64,000 nucleotides of DNA from Oscillospiraceae bacterium (GTDB lineage Bacteria > Bacillota > Clostridia > Monoglobales > WRAG01): assembly GCA_009780345.1 (NCBI GenBank), contig WRAG01000006.1, forward strand, positions 1 through 64,000. Reading direction: 5' to 3'. The notes under the pieces are model-generated. The model ran no database searches, was not told where the DNA came from, and saw nothing but the letters and a program-made list of their open reading frames with translations. The translations under genes and the position numbers were made by a program. The stretch's first letter is position 1. Each line of letters opens with the position of its first letter. This document shows positions 55,418-64,000 of this stretch, in pieces.

Positions 55418-58400
55418 TTAATTATCTGCCCACATTTCACACTGGGTCATAACTGTTGAGATTACATCTTCCACGCCTTCCGGCGGATATTTATATTTTT
55501 TAAGAAGTCGTTTAACCATACGTCGCATATCAGCGCGAGCAGATTCTTTTTTCTGCCAATCAATAGTACGACTTTTACGAAGCAAATCTGTAAGCTCTTG
55601 TGTCATTTCAATAAGAACATCATTTTGATAAAAATCTTTTATTGCCGTTGATTTTGTAAGCGCGTCATAAAAAGCCAATTCCTCATAGGACAACCCAAGT
55701 TCATCGCCTTCTTCTTGCGCTGTTGTCATATCTTTTGCCATTTTCATCAACTCAGCGATTACTTCCTCGTTAGAAATCATACCATTTATATACTCTTTAA
55801 TCAAGCGGGACATCATTTCAGAAAACTTTTCCGATTTTACGAAATTGGTTTTTCGATAAAGTGAAATTTGTTCCGCTAATAGTTTTTTAAGTATCTCAAC
55901 CGCCAAGTTGCGTTCTTCCATATTCGCAATTTCAGCAAGAAACTTCGAGTCAAATAACGAAAATTCTTTGTCAATATCCGAAAACAAATTGATTACGCCT
56001 TTACTTTGAATGCTCGCTTTTAAAAGTTCGTTCACACGTTCGTTGATTTCTTTGAGCGACAAAGGTTTGTCTTCGCTGGAAATGCGAGTTAAAAGTGTGC
56101 GTACAGTTTCAAAATATGCCGCTTCAAGTCTTTGTTGCGAATTCAACAATGAACGACAAAGCGACAATGCTTGACGTAACAACATTGATTCTTTGATATA
56201 TTCTTCTTTTTGTTTTTCTTTGTCGATTGCAGATAAGAAATTTACACCGCCGCTAATAGTCTTTGCTCTTTGCAAGTCAGTAGATTTATCGTCCATAAAT
56301 TCTGAATGATCAAATCCGTGCAACAAGTCTCGACAAACTTCCAATTTTTCAATAAATTTCGGCAAGGCGGTTTTGGCAATATCTTGTTCGCTATAATTTT
56401 GCTTGTCGCGTTTAGTGTAGTCGTTCATCGCTTGCTTTAATGCGCCTGCGATACCGACATAATCCACAACCAAACCACCCTCTTTTTCCTTATAAACACG
56501 GTTGACGCGCGCGATTGCCTGCATAAGATTGTGTCCGGACATTGGTTTATAGACATACATTGTTGCAAGGGATGGCACATCAAATCCTGTCAGCCACATA
56601 TCCACAACAATAGCAATTTTCAACGGGTCATCGTCGTCTTTAAATTTCTTTGCCATTTCGTCTTTGTGTCTTTTGTTTCCGATAATCCCTCGCCATTCTT
56701 CGGGGTCTTTATTATCAGAAGTCATTACAACGCCGAGTTTTTCGTTCCAATTCGGCCTCATTTGTAATAACTTTTTATAAATATCCATTGCAATCGGGCG
56801 TGAATATGCTACAATCATTGCTTTACCGGTTAATTCATACTGTCGATTTTCTTCATAGTGCTTAATGATATCTTCGCATAGTGTAGTTATGGTTTGTTCG
56901 TTGCCGAGAATAGAATCCATTTTCCCAAGTTCTTTTTTACTTTTTTCAATCGCGTGTGGTTCAGCGTTTGCTGCCATAATTTCATATTCGACATCAATAA
57001 GTCGTAAAATATCTTCGTCAAGTTTCAGGTGAATAACACGGCTTTCGTAATAAACGGGACGTGTCGCGCCATCTTCAACCGCCTGCGTCATATCATATAC
57101 ATCAATATAATCGCCGAAAACTTCAATAGTTGAACGGTCTTTTGAGGAAATTGGGGTTCCTGTAAATCCTATGTAAGTTGCGTTCGGTAAACTTTCGCGA
57201 ATAATTAGTCCGAATGATTTTTTGATTTGCCCTTCCACGCTCACTTTTTCGTCAACAAATTGACTGCGATGCGCTTCGTCCGCGATAACAACTATATTTC
57301 GGCGATCTGAAAGAACGTCAAACGATTCCTCGAACTTTTGCGCCGTAGTAAATATGATACCATTAGCTTCTCGCCCTGCTAACAATTCTTTCAAATTTGC
57401 ACGGCTTGTAGCGCGTTCCGGAGTTTGTCGAAGAAAATCGGCGCACTTTGAAAACTGTCCATAAAGTTGGTCGTCAAGGTCATTTCGATCGGTTAATACG
57501 ACAATCGTTGGTGAATTAAGTGCATCTTGCAACAATTTTGCGTAAAACACCATTGACAACGACTTGCCACTACCTTGCGTATGCCAAAACACACCGCCTT
57601 TGCCATCTGTTTCAGTAGCTTTTGCAGAAGATGTCACAGCCTTACAAACCGCAAAATATTGGTGATAAGCGCCTAAAATTTTTGCATCGTCAGAAAAACA
57701 GATGAAATTCTTAATAATATCGAGTAAACGCGCTTTGTTAAATATTCCTTCAATTAAGGTATCATAATCCGCATACTGTGTGCTTTCGTAACTACCGTCT
57801 TTACTTTTCCATTCCATAAAACGGTCTTCGCTTGCCGTAATGGTTCCGGCTTTTGATATTGCAAGGTCACTTGTTATCAAAAAAGCGTTATAAGTAAACA
57901 AAATTGGGATTTCGTGCATATAATTGCGAAGTTGATTGTATGCTTCACTTACATCGGCTTCCTCGCGCGACGGTGATTTCACCTCAAACACCACCAACGG
58001 CAAACCGTTTATAAATATAATAATATCCGGGCGTTTTGTACTATTTTCTGAAATAGTCCATTGATTAGCGACAATAAAACTATTTTTACCGGGGTTTTCA
58101 AAATCTATCAGTCGTACCAAGGTCGCATGTTGTTCGCCGTTGTCGAAATAATTTACTTCAACACCGTTTTGAAGGTAATCCGTAAACTGTTTATTCTTTT
58201 GTATAAGAGCGCCGCTTCCGAAGTCGCGTAATTTGGCGACCGCCTCACTTAACGCACTTTCCGGCAGTTTCGGATTAACACGCCGCAGAGCTGACATAAG
58301 CTCGTCTAAATAAAGCGCATCAGAATAATCCCGCGCCACATCCGGTCCGTAAATATGCGTATAGCCCAACGTGTTACGAAGTATTTCAATTATAGCATTT

Positions 58401-58426
58401 TCGTAGTTAGCTTCGGTGAACGACAT
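55418..58426 (-). CDS. hsdR: Type I restriction endonuclease subunit R
   Basis: RPDIIIFINGLPLVVFEVKSP, HTQGSGKSLSMVFYAK, VVIADEAHRSQF, GFTGTPI; start reassigned to MSFTEANYENAII (58426, AAGGTGG upstream). Confidence 0.95.
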   Translation of the reverse strand: MSFTEANYENAIIEILRNTLGYTHIYGPDVARDYSDALYLDELMSALRRVNPKLPESALSEAVAKLRDFGSGALIQKNKQFTDYLQNGVEVNYFDNGEQHATLVRLIDFENPGKNSFIVANQWTISENSTKRPDIIIFINGLPLVVFEVKSPSREEADVSEAYNQLRNYMHEIPILFTYNAFLITSDLAISKAGTITASEDRFMEWKSKDGSYESTQYADYDTLIEGIFNKARLLDIIKNFICFSDDAKILGAYHQYFAVCKAVTSSAKATETDGKGGVFWHTQGSGKSLSMVFYAKLLQDALNSPTIVVLTDRNDLDDQLYGQFSKCADFLRQTPERATSRANLKELLAGREANGIIFTTAQKFEESFDVLSDRRNIVVIADEAHRSQFVDEKVSVEGQIKKSFGLIIRESLPNATYIGFTGTPISSKDRSTIEVFGDYIDVYDMTQAVEDGATRPVYYESRVIHLKLDEDILRLIDVEYEIMAANAEPHAIEKSKKELGKMDSILGNEQTITTLCEDIIKHYEENRQYELTGKAMIVAYSRPIAMDIYKKLLQMRPNWNEKLGVVMTSDNKDPEEWRGIIGNKRHKDEMAKKFKDDDDPLKIAIVVDMWLTGFDVPSLATMYVYKPMSGHNLMQAIARVNRVYKEKEGGLVVDYVGIAGALKQAMNDYTKRDKQNYSEQDIAKTALPKFIEKLEVCRDLLHGFDHSEFMDDKSTDLQRAKTISGGVNFLSAIDKEKQKEEYIKESMLLRQALSLCRSLLNSQQRLEAAYFETVRTLLTRISSEDKPLSLKEINERVNELLKASIQSKGVINLFSDIDKEFSLFDSKFLAEIANMEERNLAVEILKKLLAEQISLYRKTNFVKSEKFSEMMSRLIKEYINGMISNEEVIAELMKMAKDMTTAQEEGDELGLSYEELAFYDALTKSTAIKDFYQNDVLIEMTQELTDLLRKSRTIDWQKKESARADMRRMVKRLLKKYKYPPEGVEDVISTVMTQCEMWADN

Positions 58427-58451
58427 AGGATGACCACCTTCTTCTTTATTA

Positions 58452-58916
58452 TCATTGATTGCTATAGTAACATCTCTTAACTTCATCTCCAAACTTATCA
58501 AAAACCCACTCAATGCCTTTTTCTCCATATCTAATAACAATATATTTTGGAATATTATCGGTATGCCATCTTAGCCTGTCTTGATATTCATTATATTCAG
58601 CTAATGTAGGATTATAGTATGAAGCGAAGAAAGGGTTATAGGTTGACGTTTGTTGCATTTGTGGTCTTGGCTGATTGATAAAATTTTTAGCGGCAAGCAT
58701 TGCATTGTAAACCACAATTTCTTTTTCATAATGCTCTTCGGTTTTTCCCAGTCTATAAACGGGGGCAAAAATATTCGATGAATTTATTGCAATTAAATTG
58801 TCGTCCCGAAAATTTCAATCTTCTTTTAATTCAACTGCATTTTTGCCGATAGTTATAATAAAATCAACTACATCTTGTGGTGTAACATTGAAACTCCAAT
58901 AATTATTATTTATCAT
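58452..58916 (-). pseudogene. Uncharacterised R-M operon ORF with in-frame TGA
   Basis: MINNNYWSFNVTPQDVVDFIITIGKNAVELKED*NFRDDNLIAINSSNIFAPVYRLGKTEEHYEKEIVVYNAMLAAKNFINQ...; TGA at 58815-58817 (codon 34). Confidence 0.6.
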
Positions 58917-58940
58917 ATTCTTACCTCTTTCTTTAAATCA

Positions 58941-60359
58941 TCATTTAGCGGTGAGGTCTGCGACGAATACCTCGCCGGACATTAGGCGAGGTAATAAAGT
59001 GTCGCGGAGTTCCGCAAGGCGAGCGTTTTCTGCGTTATTGTGTGCTATTTGTTCAACAAATCCATTAAACAACCCAAATGTTTCATCATCGCAAGGCATA
59101 AACAGTTCAAAATTTTCTATACTACCTTTTGTGATGAACCTAATAACCGAGCCTCTGAAACCCGATGTAATTTCAGAGAGGCAATGTTTGATAGCATAAT
59201 ATAAGAACCCTAAATGTTTTTGTTCGTTTGGTATTAAAACATAAGTGCGTTGGTAGGCTTCAAATTTACCGCTATAAACCTTGACATTGAAGTCGCCGTT
59301 TCCTGCAAGCAATATAGCGTTTGCGTCAAATGAGTAATTATCGGTATACAAAATATTTTGCGAGCAACTAAAAAAAGGATATATCCCGCCTTTGGCAACA
59401 TTGGCGTCTTTCTTGCCGGTAATGACAGGAAACCAATCACCAAGTTTGCAATTTGGCTCACGGTTTCCAAATCGTTCCGCCCATACCGCCCTTGCCATCT
59501 GTTCTAAATTATGATTTATCGCTGTGTTGTTGGCGATTTTATCGTCGAATGAAGAGAGTGTGTCGGCGACGGTGCGTTGCGTGTCGAGGTCGGGCAGCTC
59601 GATTTCATACGACAAAATTGTTTTTGGCGCAGTATGTTTTACCGTACTTCCTGATGCGTGATTTACGATATACTTTTGATAATCCCTTGTTCGCATAATC
59701 CAATACACATATTCACTTAAAACATTATCACTATTTATAGTTACTAAACCAATACGCTGATTGTGCAAATAACGATTATCCTCCGGAATAAAAGCAGAAT
59801 ATCCCAATGTATCCCCTTGTTTGCTTAAATCAGTCATTGTTACAATTAAGTCGCCTTCGTTTAGCATATAATCCTTAGGAATAGGTCCATTATAATTTTT
59901 GGGCTTGCCGAATTGAAAACCTCCGCCTATTGCAAAATTTCCGGGAGTAACTAATAAATATTCTGTTGGGGTATCACAAAAATATTCACCTTTGAAAGCG
60001 AAACCGTGCTTTATATCGCACACATCACCAAGTTTACACCTCAAACCCAATCGCTCGCGTTTTCCCTTATATATCCTCTCATTTCCTGCGTCAATAATTT
60101 TTTTAAAACTTTCGCTAATCGCATTATAATCAATTACATCTACCTTAAACGGCAAATCACTTTCCATAAAATCTTCTTTGATTTTGCTTATAACACTATA
60201 TCCGATTTTATCCTCGCCAATTAAAGCCAAATCAAGGTCGCTTGTTTCGGTATTCGTCCATTTGTAGCGCGAACCGAACGCTAACACATCATAATTTGGC
60301 GTGTGCTTTTTTATTATATTAAGTATAATTTCCATTTCAAACGGACTAACCGCTATCAT
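58941..60359 (-). CDS. hsdS: MNT nucleotidyltransferase domain fused to type I specificity subunit HsdS
   Basis: Residues 1-98: DVLAFGSRYKWTNTETSDLDLALIG ... FKVDVIDYNAI (MNT); then HsdS with two target-recognition regions and central/terminal repeats (LDTQRTVADTLSSFDDKIANNTAINHNLEQMARAVWAERF; LAELRDTLLPRLMSGEV). Confidence 0.92.
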   Translation of the reverse strand: MIAVSPFEMEIILNIIKKHTPNYDVLAFGSRYKWTNTETSDLDLALIGEDKIGYSVISKIKEDFMESDLPFKVDVIDYNAISESFKKIIDAGNERIYKGKRERLGLRCKLGDVCDIKHGFAFKGEYFCDTPTEYLLVTPGNFAIGGGFQFGKPKNYNGPIPKDYMLNEGDLIVTMTDLSKQGDTLGYSAFIPEDNRYLHNQRIGLVTINSDNVLSEYVYWIMRTRDYQKYIVNHASGSTVKHTAPKTILSYEIELPDLDTQRTVADTLSSFDDKIANNTAINHNLEQMARAVWAERFGNREPNCKLGDWFPVITGKKDANVAKGGIYPFFSCSQNILYTDNYSFDANAILLAGNGDFNVKVYSGKFEAYQRTYVLIPNEQKHLGFLYYAIKHCLSEITSGFRGSVIRFITKGSIENFELFMPCDDETFGLFNGFVEQIAHNNAENARLAELRDTLLPRLMSGEVFVADLTAK

Positions 60360-60808
60360 CGGCGTTCCTCCAACCTTTTTATAAAGTCCGTTAAGTGCTT
60401 TTCAAATTGTTTTGCAGCCACGTAAACTTCTTCAGCAATTTCTTCATGATAAGTGTGCGATGTTTTATTACGGGCGGCATAAAAATTCCACCAGCTTTCC
60501 GGGTCAGCTATTAGCCCGCTATTGTGAGCTATGCGGAAAAGCTCGCGTTTGGGTTTTTCCGCGATGCCGCTGTCAGCGTTTATTTTAATCCAACGTTGCA
60601 TTATTTTCCAGGCGCTTTCTATCGTTGTTTCAAATACTTGTATAACCGCAGAACGCGCAAATTGATACTCAAACGAATAGTCGTTTTCATCACCTAAAAA
60701 AACTTTTGGGTCTCTCGCTTCAAGTTTTAAAGCTCTCGCTATAGTTTTTTTGAAATTTTCCGCGCACTTAACCATATCTGAAATATTTAATTTTTCATCG
60801 AATTTCAT
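60356..60808 (-). CDS. HEPN-domain protein (HI0074-like nucleotidyltransferase substrate-binding/toxin)
   Basis: RNKTSHTYHEEIAEEVY with Rx4H HEPN motif; overlaps the MNT-HsdS start by 4 nt. Confidence 0.92.
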   Translation of the reverse strand: MKFDEKLNISDMVKCAENFKKTIARALKLEARDPKVFLGDENDYSFEYQFARSAVIQVFETTIESAWKIMQRWIKINADSGIAEKPKRELFRIAHNSGLIADPESWWNFYAARNKTSHTYHEEIAEEVYVAAKQFEKHLTDFIKRLEERR

Positions 60809-62318
60809 ACCCGATTCCTCCTAATCGTTTTTTGATTTCATTTTCCAACTCATGCGATTTAGCAAACATCCCCGAAAGCTCGCCCGTCAATCGTTTCATT
60901 TTATCGTCAAAAGGTTCGCCGTCGTCCTCTTGCTCCTCAATCCCAACATATCGTCCGGGCGTAAGTATGAAATCTTGTTTTGCAATTTCTTCGGTGGTAA
61001 CAGCGGCACAAAAACCTTTCACATCTTCAAGAGTTTCGTTGTTGAACGCTTCAAAAGTCGCAGCGATTTTGGCAATATCTTCGTCGGTCATTTCGCGGTT
61101 TTTGCGTGAAATCATAGTTCCCATTTTTCGTGCATCTATAAATAGCGTTTTGCCTTTTTGCGTTTTGTTGCGATTAATAAACCACAACGAAACCGGAATT
61201 TGCGTTGTATAAAATAATTGCGTAGGCATTGCGACGATACCTTCCACAAGGTCGTCTTCGATAATTCTTCTTCGAATTTCGCCCTCACCGCCACTTTGCG
61301 ATGACAGCGAACCGTTTGCCAAAACCATTCCAATTTTACCATTAGGAGATAAATGGTGAATCATATGTTGTAGCCACGCAAAGTTTGCGTTACCTGAGGG
61401 CGGCAATCCGTATTTCCAACGAACATCGTCAACTAATTTATCCGCGCCCCAATCTGAAAGGTTAAACGGAGGATTTGCTAATATGTAATCTGCTTTAAGG
61501 GTTGGATGACAGTCATTGAAAAAAGTGTCGGCATTATATTGTCCTAAATCCGCGTCCAAACCACGTATGGCAAGGTTCATTGCCGCCATTTTCCAAGTTG
61601 TTGGGTTGGAATCTTGTCCATATATAGCAATATTTCTAATATTTCCTTGATGATGTTTTATAAAATCCGCAGATTGAACAAACATTCCGCCGCTACCGCA
61701 ACAAGGGTCATAAACTCTGCCGTTAAACGGTTTAATAATTTCAACAAGCGTTTTAACCACGCATTCGGGCGTAAAAAACTCTCCTGCAAGTTTCCCTTCC
61801 TGCTCGGCAAATTTTCGAAGACAATATTGATAAGTTTTTCCGAGAATATCCTGTGCGCCATTATGATCGTTCATTTTAAAGTTGGTGAACAAATCCACGA
61901 CGTCACCAAGCCTACGTTTGTCAAGTTCCGGTCTTGCGAAATTTTTAGGCAAAATTCCTTTCAACTTCTTGTTTTCTTGCTCAATTGCACGCATAGCATT
62001 ATCAATAACTATGCCAATTTCGGGCGAACGCGCCTCATCGCGAATAATATCCCACCGAGCCGACGGCGGTACATAAAAAACATTTTCTGCAGTATATTCG
62101 TCAACGTCTTCTTCGAAACCATCGCCTTCTTCTCGAAGCTGATTATATCTCTCGTCGAATTTATCCGAAATATATTTAAGGAAAATCAAACCAAGAACGA
62201 CGTGTTTATATTCGGATGCGTCAATATTTCCGCGTAGTATATCTGCGGCTTTCCATATTTTCTGTTCAAATTCAGTTATTAAGATTGATGAGTCGTTACT
62301 TTTGTTTTGTATTGCCAT
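60795..62318 (-). CDS. hsdM: Type I restriction-modification DNA methyltransferase HsdM
   Basis: EFFTPECVVKTLVEIIKPFNGRVYDPCCGSGGMF, ILANPPFNLSDW. Confidence 0.97.
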   Translation of the reverse strand: MAIQNKSNDSSILITEFEQKIWKAADILRGNIDASEYKHVVLGLIFLKYISDKFDERYNQLREEGDGFEEDVDEYTAENVFYVPPSARWDIIRDEARSPEIGIVIDNAMRAIEQENKKLKGILPKNFARPELDKRRLGDVVDLFTNFKMNDHNGAQDILGKTYQYCLRKFAEQEGKLAGEFFTPECVVKTLVEIIKPFNGRVYDPCCGSGGMFVQSADFIKHHQGNIRNIAIYGQDSNPTTWKMAAMNLAIRGLDADLGQYNADTFFNDCHPTLKADYILANPPFNLSDWGADKLVDDVRWKYGLPPSGNANFAWLQHMIHHLSPNGKIGMVLANGSLSSQSGGEGEIRRRIIEDDLVEGIVAMPTQLFYTTQIPVSLWFINRNKTQKGKTLFIDARKMGTMISRKNREMTDEDIAKIAATFEAFNNETLEDVKGFCAAVTTEEIAKQDFILTPGRYVGIEEQEDDGEPFDDKMKRLTGELSGMFAKSHELENEIKKRLGGIGYEIR

Positions 62319-62443
62319 TTTGATTTTCCTTTCCGTTCCTTATAAGGCGAAATTCTCACATACTCTATTATGCAATTATGCACTTTTTGTCGGTAAAAGT
62401 CAATTATTATTTCGCTTCTTTATACTATATATTTCAACGCATT

Positions 62444-63667
62444 TTAAATCATCCCCGCGGGTAATATCCAAACATTATCGGTAAGCGGCAATCTATCTTT
62501 CGCAAGACAGATAACCGCGCCCGTACCGACCTTTTTCGTCGGAACTTTATCAAGACATTGGAACGCGCTAATCATTGATTTTTTCGGGTCGCTTGTTGTT
62601 TTAATCTCAATCGGGTGAAGTGTGTCGCCGCTCTCAATAATCAAATCAATTTCATTTTTGTCGGTATCACGATAGTAGTAAAGCGGCGGCTTCACAATGC
62701 CGTCGTTGTAGTAGCTTTTCAAAACTTCAGCAAATACAAAACTCTCGAAAATATGCCCCCACATCGCGCCGTTTGCCAATTGCTCCGGAGTGTTCCAACC
62801 AAGCAACCAACACGCAAGTCCTGTGTCAAGAAAGTATAACTTCGGCGATTTAATCATTCGTTTGTTGAAGTTGTTGTGATACGGTTCGAGTAAATATACA
62901 AGCCCGCTCGATTCCAAAACCGACAACCACGCGCGAACAGTTTTAGCATCCTTGCCGCAAATTTCGGCGATAGTAGACATATTCAACATTTCACCCGTCA
63001 GCGACGCGCAAGCCTTGACGAATTTGATAAACGCCGACTCGTCTTGGATATTCAAAACATCTTTGATATCCTTTTCGATATAAGTTTGAAAATATGAGCT
63101 GTGATAATCCGCCCAATCCTTCAAGTCAGATTCTGTTTCGTGCAATTCGGGGAAAAATCCTTTATGAATATACGAAACAAGCGTTGAATAATCAATGTCG
63201 ATATTATCATTTGGCGACATTTGCTCAATCGTTGGCAAAAACGGCTCGCGGTAGGTTGACTTCGCAAGTTCACGCACCGAAAGTCCGAGCATTTTGATTA
63301 TGCCCGCCCGTCCGGCAAGACTCTCGCTAACATTTTTCATCAGTTTCAAACTTTGCGACCCTGTAAGATAGAATTGCCCTTTTGTTTTATCCTCGTCTAC
63401 AATATCTTTGATGTAATCGAAAAGCTCTGCTGCCTTTTGGATTTCGTCCACAACAACGGGCGGTTTATTTACATCGAAAAACAGCGACGGATTTTCTTTC
63501 GCCGATTCTCGTACAAGCGGACTATTCAGCGTAATGTAATTTATATCGCTGTAAATTTCTTTAAGCATAGTGGATTTGCCAATCTGCCGCGCGCCCGTTA
63601 TAACCAAAACAGGCTTGCGTTTTGATATTCGTGCCACAACAGGTTCAATATGTCTATGAATATACAT
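62444..63667 (-). CDS. ATP-binding protein, AAA_14/DUF4143 family
   Basis: PVLVITGARQIGKSTMLKEIY, VVVDEIQKAAELFDYIK, FYLTGSQSLKLMKNVSESLAGRAGIIKMLGLSVREL; DUF4143 C-terminus. Confidence 0.92.
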   Translation of the reverse strand: MYIHRHIEPVVARISKRKPVLVITGARQIGKSTMLKEIYSDINYITLNSPLVRESAKENPSLFFDVNKPPVVVDEIQKAAELFDYIKDIVDEDKTKGQFYLTGSQSLKLMKNVSESLAGRAGIIKMLGLSVRELAKSTYREPFLPTIEQMSPNDNIDIDYSTLVSYIHKGFFPELHETESDLKDWADYHSSYFQTYIEKDIKDVLNIQDESAFIKFVKACASLTGEMLNMSTIAEICGKDAKTVRAWLSVLESSGLVYLLEPYHNNFNKRMIKSPKLYFLDTGLACWLLGWNTPEQLANGAMWGHIFESFVFAEVLKSYYNDGIVKPPLYYYRDTDKNEIDLIIESGDTLHPIEIKTTSDPKKSMISAFQCLDKVPTKKVGTGAVICLAKDRLPLTDNVWILPAGMI

Positions 63668-63747
63668 TCAACATCACCCTTTCGTTAAATCGGGAATCCG
63701 ATTCCATTATACACGAAACGTATTAAATTGTCAATAGTTTTATTAAC

Positions 63748-63782
63748 AAAAAATTCTCGCACTTTTGGTGCGAGAATTTCAT
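63748..63782 (-). terminator. Terminator at the right end of the element, facing cwlD 5' transcription
   Basis: GAAATTCTCGCACcaaaaGTGCGAGAATTTTTTG on minus strand. Confidence 0.75.
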
Positions 63783-63842
63783 TTAATTTTTCAGATTCAA
63801 TAGTCGCTTTTTCTTTTGTTTAGTTGTACTTAACACAACGCA

Positions 63843-64000
63843 CCATGCCCCGCGTCGATAACAATCACACGTCCGCTTGACGGAGATGCAAACGTCGCTA
63901 TCGCTTCCTCCGCAGGCTCCGCGCGATTCAACCAAAGCGAAAACGCGTAAAAAGACGTCAGCATTATGCAAACAAGCAAAATCAAATTACTTCTTCGAAC
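63843..64000 (-). pseudogene. cwlD: cwlD 5' portion (truncated by the window edge and by the element)
   Basis: Manual translation from 64000: VRRSNLILLVCIMLTSFYAFSLWLNRAEPAEEAIATFASPSSGRVIVIDAGHG, then element-derived ALC*. Confidence 0.92.

Larger units (their letters stand above)
52067..63847. mobile_element. About 11.8-kb skin-like integrative element inserted in cwlD, with serine recombinase and type I R-M/HEPN-MNT cargo
   Basis: CCATG core at both ends (52067-52071, 63843-63847); inner 10-bp inverted arms TAAGTACAAC (52085-52094) and GTTGTACTTA (63823-63832); flanks join in frame into an intact cwlD. Confidence 0.92.

Noticed and set aside
58815-58817. Selenocysteine or code reassignment at the in-frame TGA
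   Set aside because: No Cys/SECIS context; TGA terminates other genes normally in this window.
63783-63971. 62-aa track ORF at the window end
   Set aside because: Out of frame with the recognisable cwlD N-terminal sequence in the same region.
1-64000. tRNA/rRNA genes
   Set aside because: Scanned by eye for cloverleaf/CCA patterns and rRNA landmarks; none supportable.

Overview
This is a chromosomal window from a spore-forming Firmicute of clostridial type. Supporting genes are a gerA/gerB/gerC cluster, lonB, a SleC-like cortex-lytic enzyme, cwlD, and a SCIFF peptide with its radical-SAM maturase. Housekeeping genes include aspS, hisS, engB, HPr, uvrC, trxA, rsmA, trxB, apbE, proB, cca, dprA and topA. 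Accessory parts are a cell-surface locus (SLH protein plus two mosaic secreted proteins), an incomplete phage structural cassette (about 42.1-49.7 kb), and an about 11.8-kb integrated element (about 52.07-63.84 kb). The main finding is that this element splits the sporulation gene cwlD. The C-terminal part (51511-52071, minus strand) lies at one end, next to a large serine recombinase. The N-terminal part (63843 to beyond 64000, minus strand) lies at the other end. Joining the two at a shared CCATG core restores, in frame, the canonical motif ...VIVIDAGHG|GIDDGASG.... The excised circle would carry a 48-bp attP-like site with perfect 10-bp inverted arms (GTTGTACTTA...TAAGTACAAC). This looks like a skin-like, developmentally excisable element in cwlD. 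Its cargo is a type I R-M operon with an embedded HEPN toxin gene whose MNT antitoxin domain is fused to the N-terminus of HsdS. Other observations: several families of interspersed hairpin-rich repeats, two of which show compensatory stem changes between copies; unlisted small genes (SCIFF peptide, a 49-aa two-TM protein inside the ger operon, a 48-aa ORF upstream of the recombinase); and a tandem hairpin array upstream of uvrC. All calls were made by eye; no database search or folding was run.
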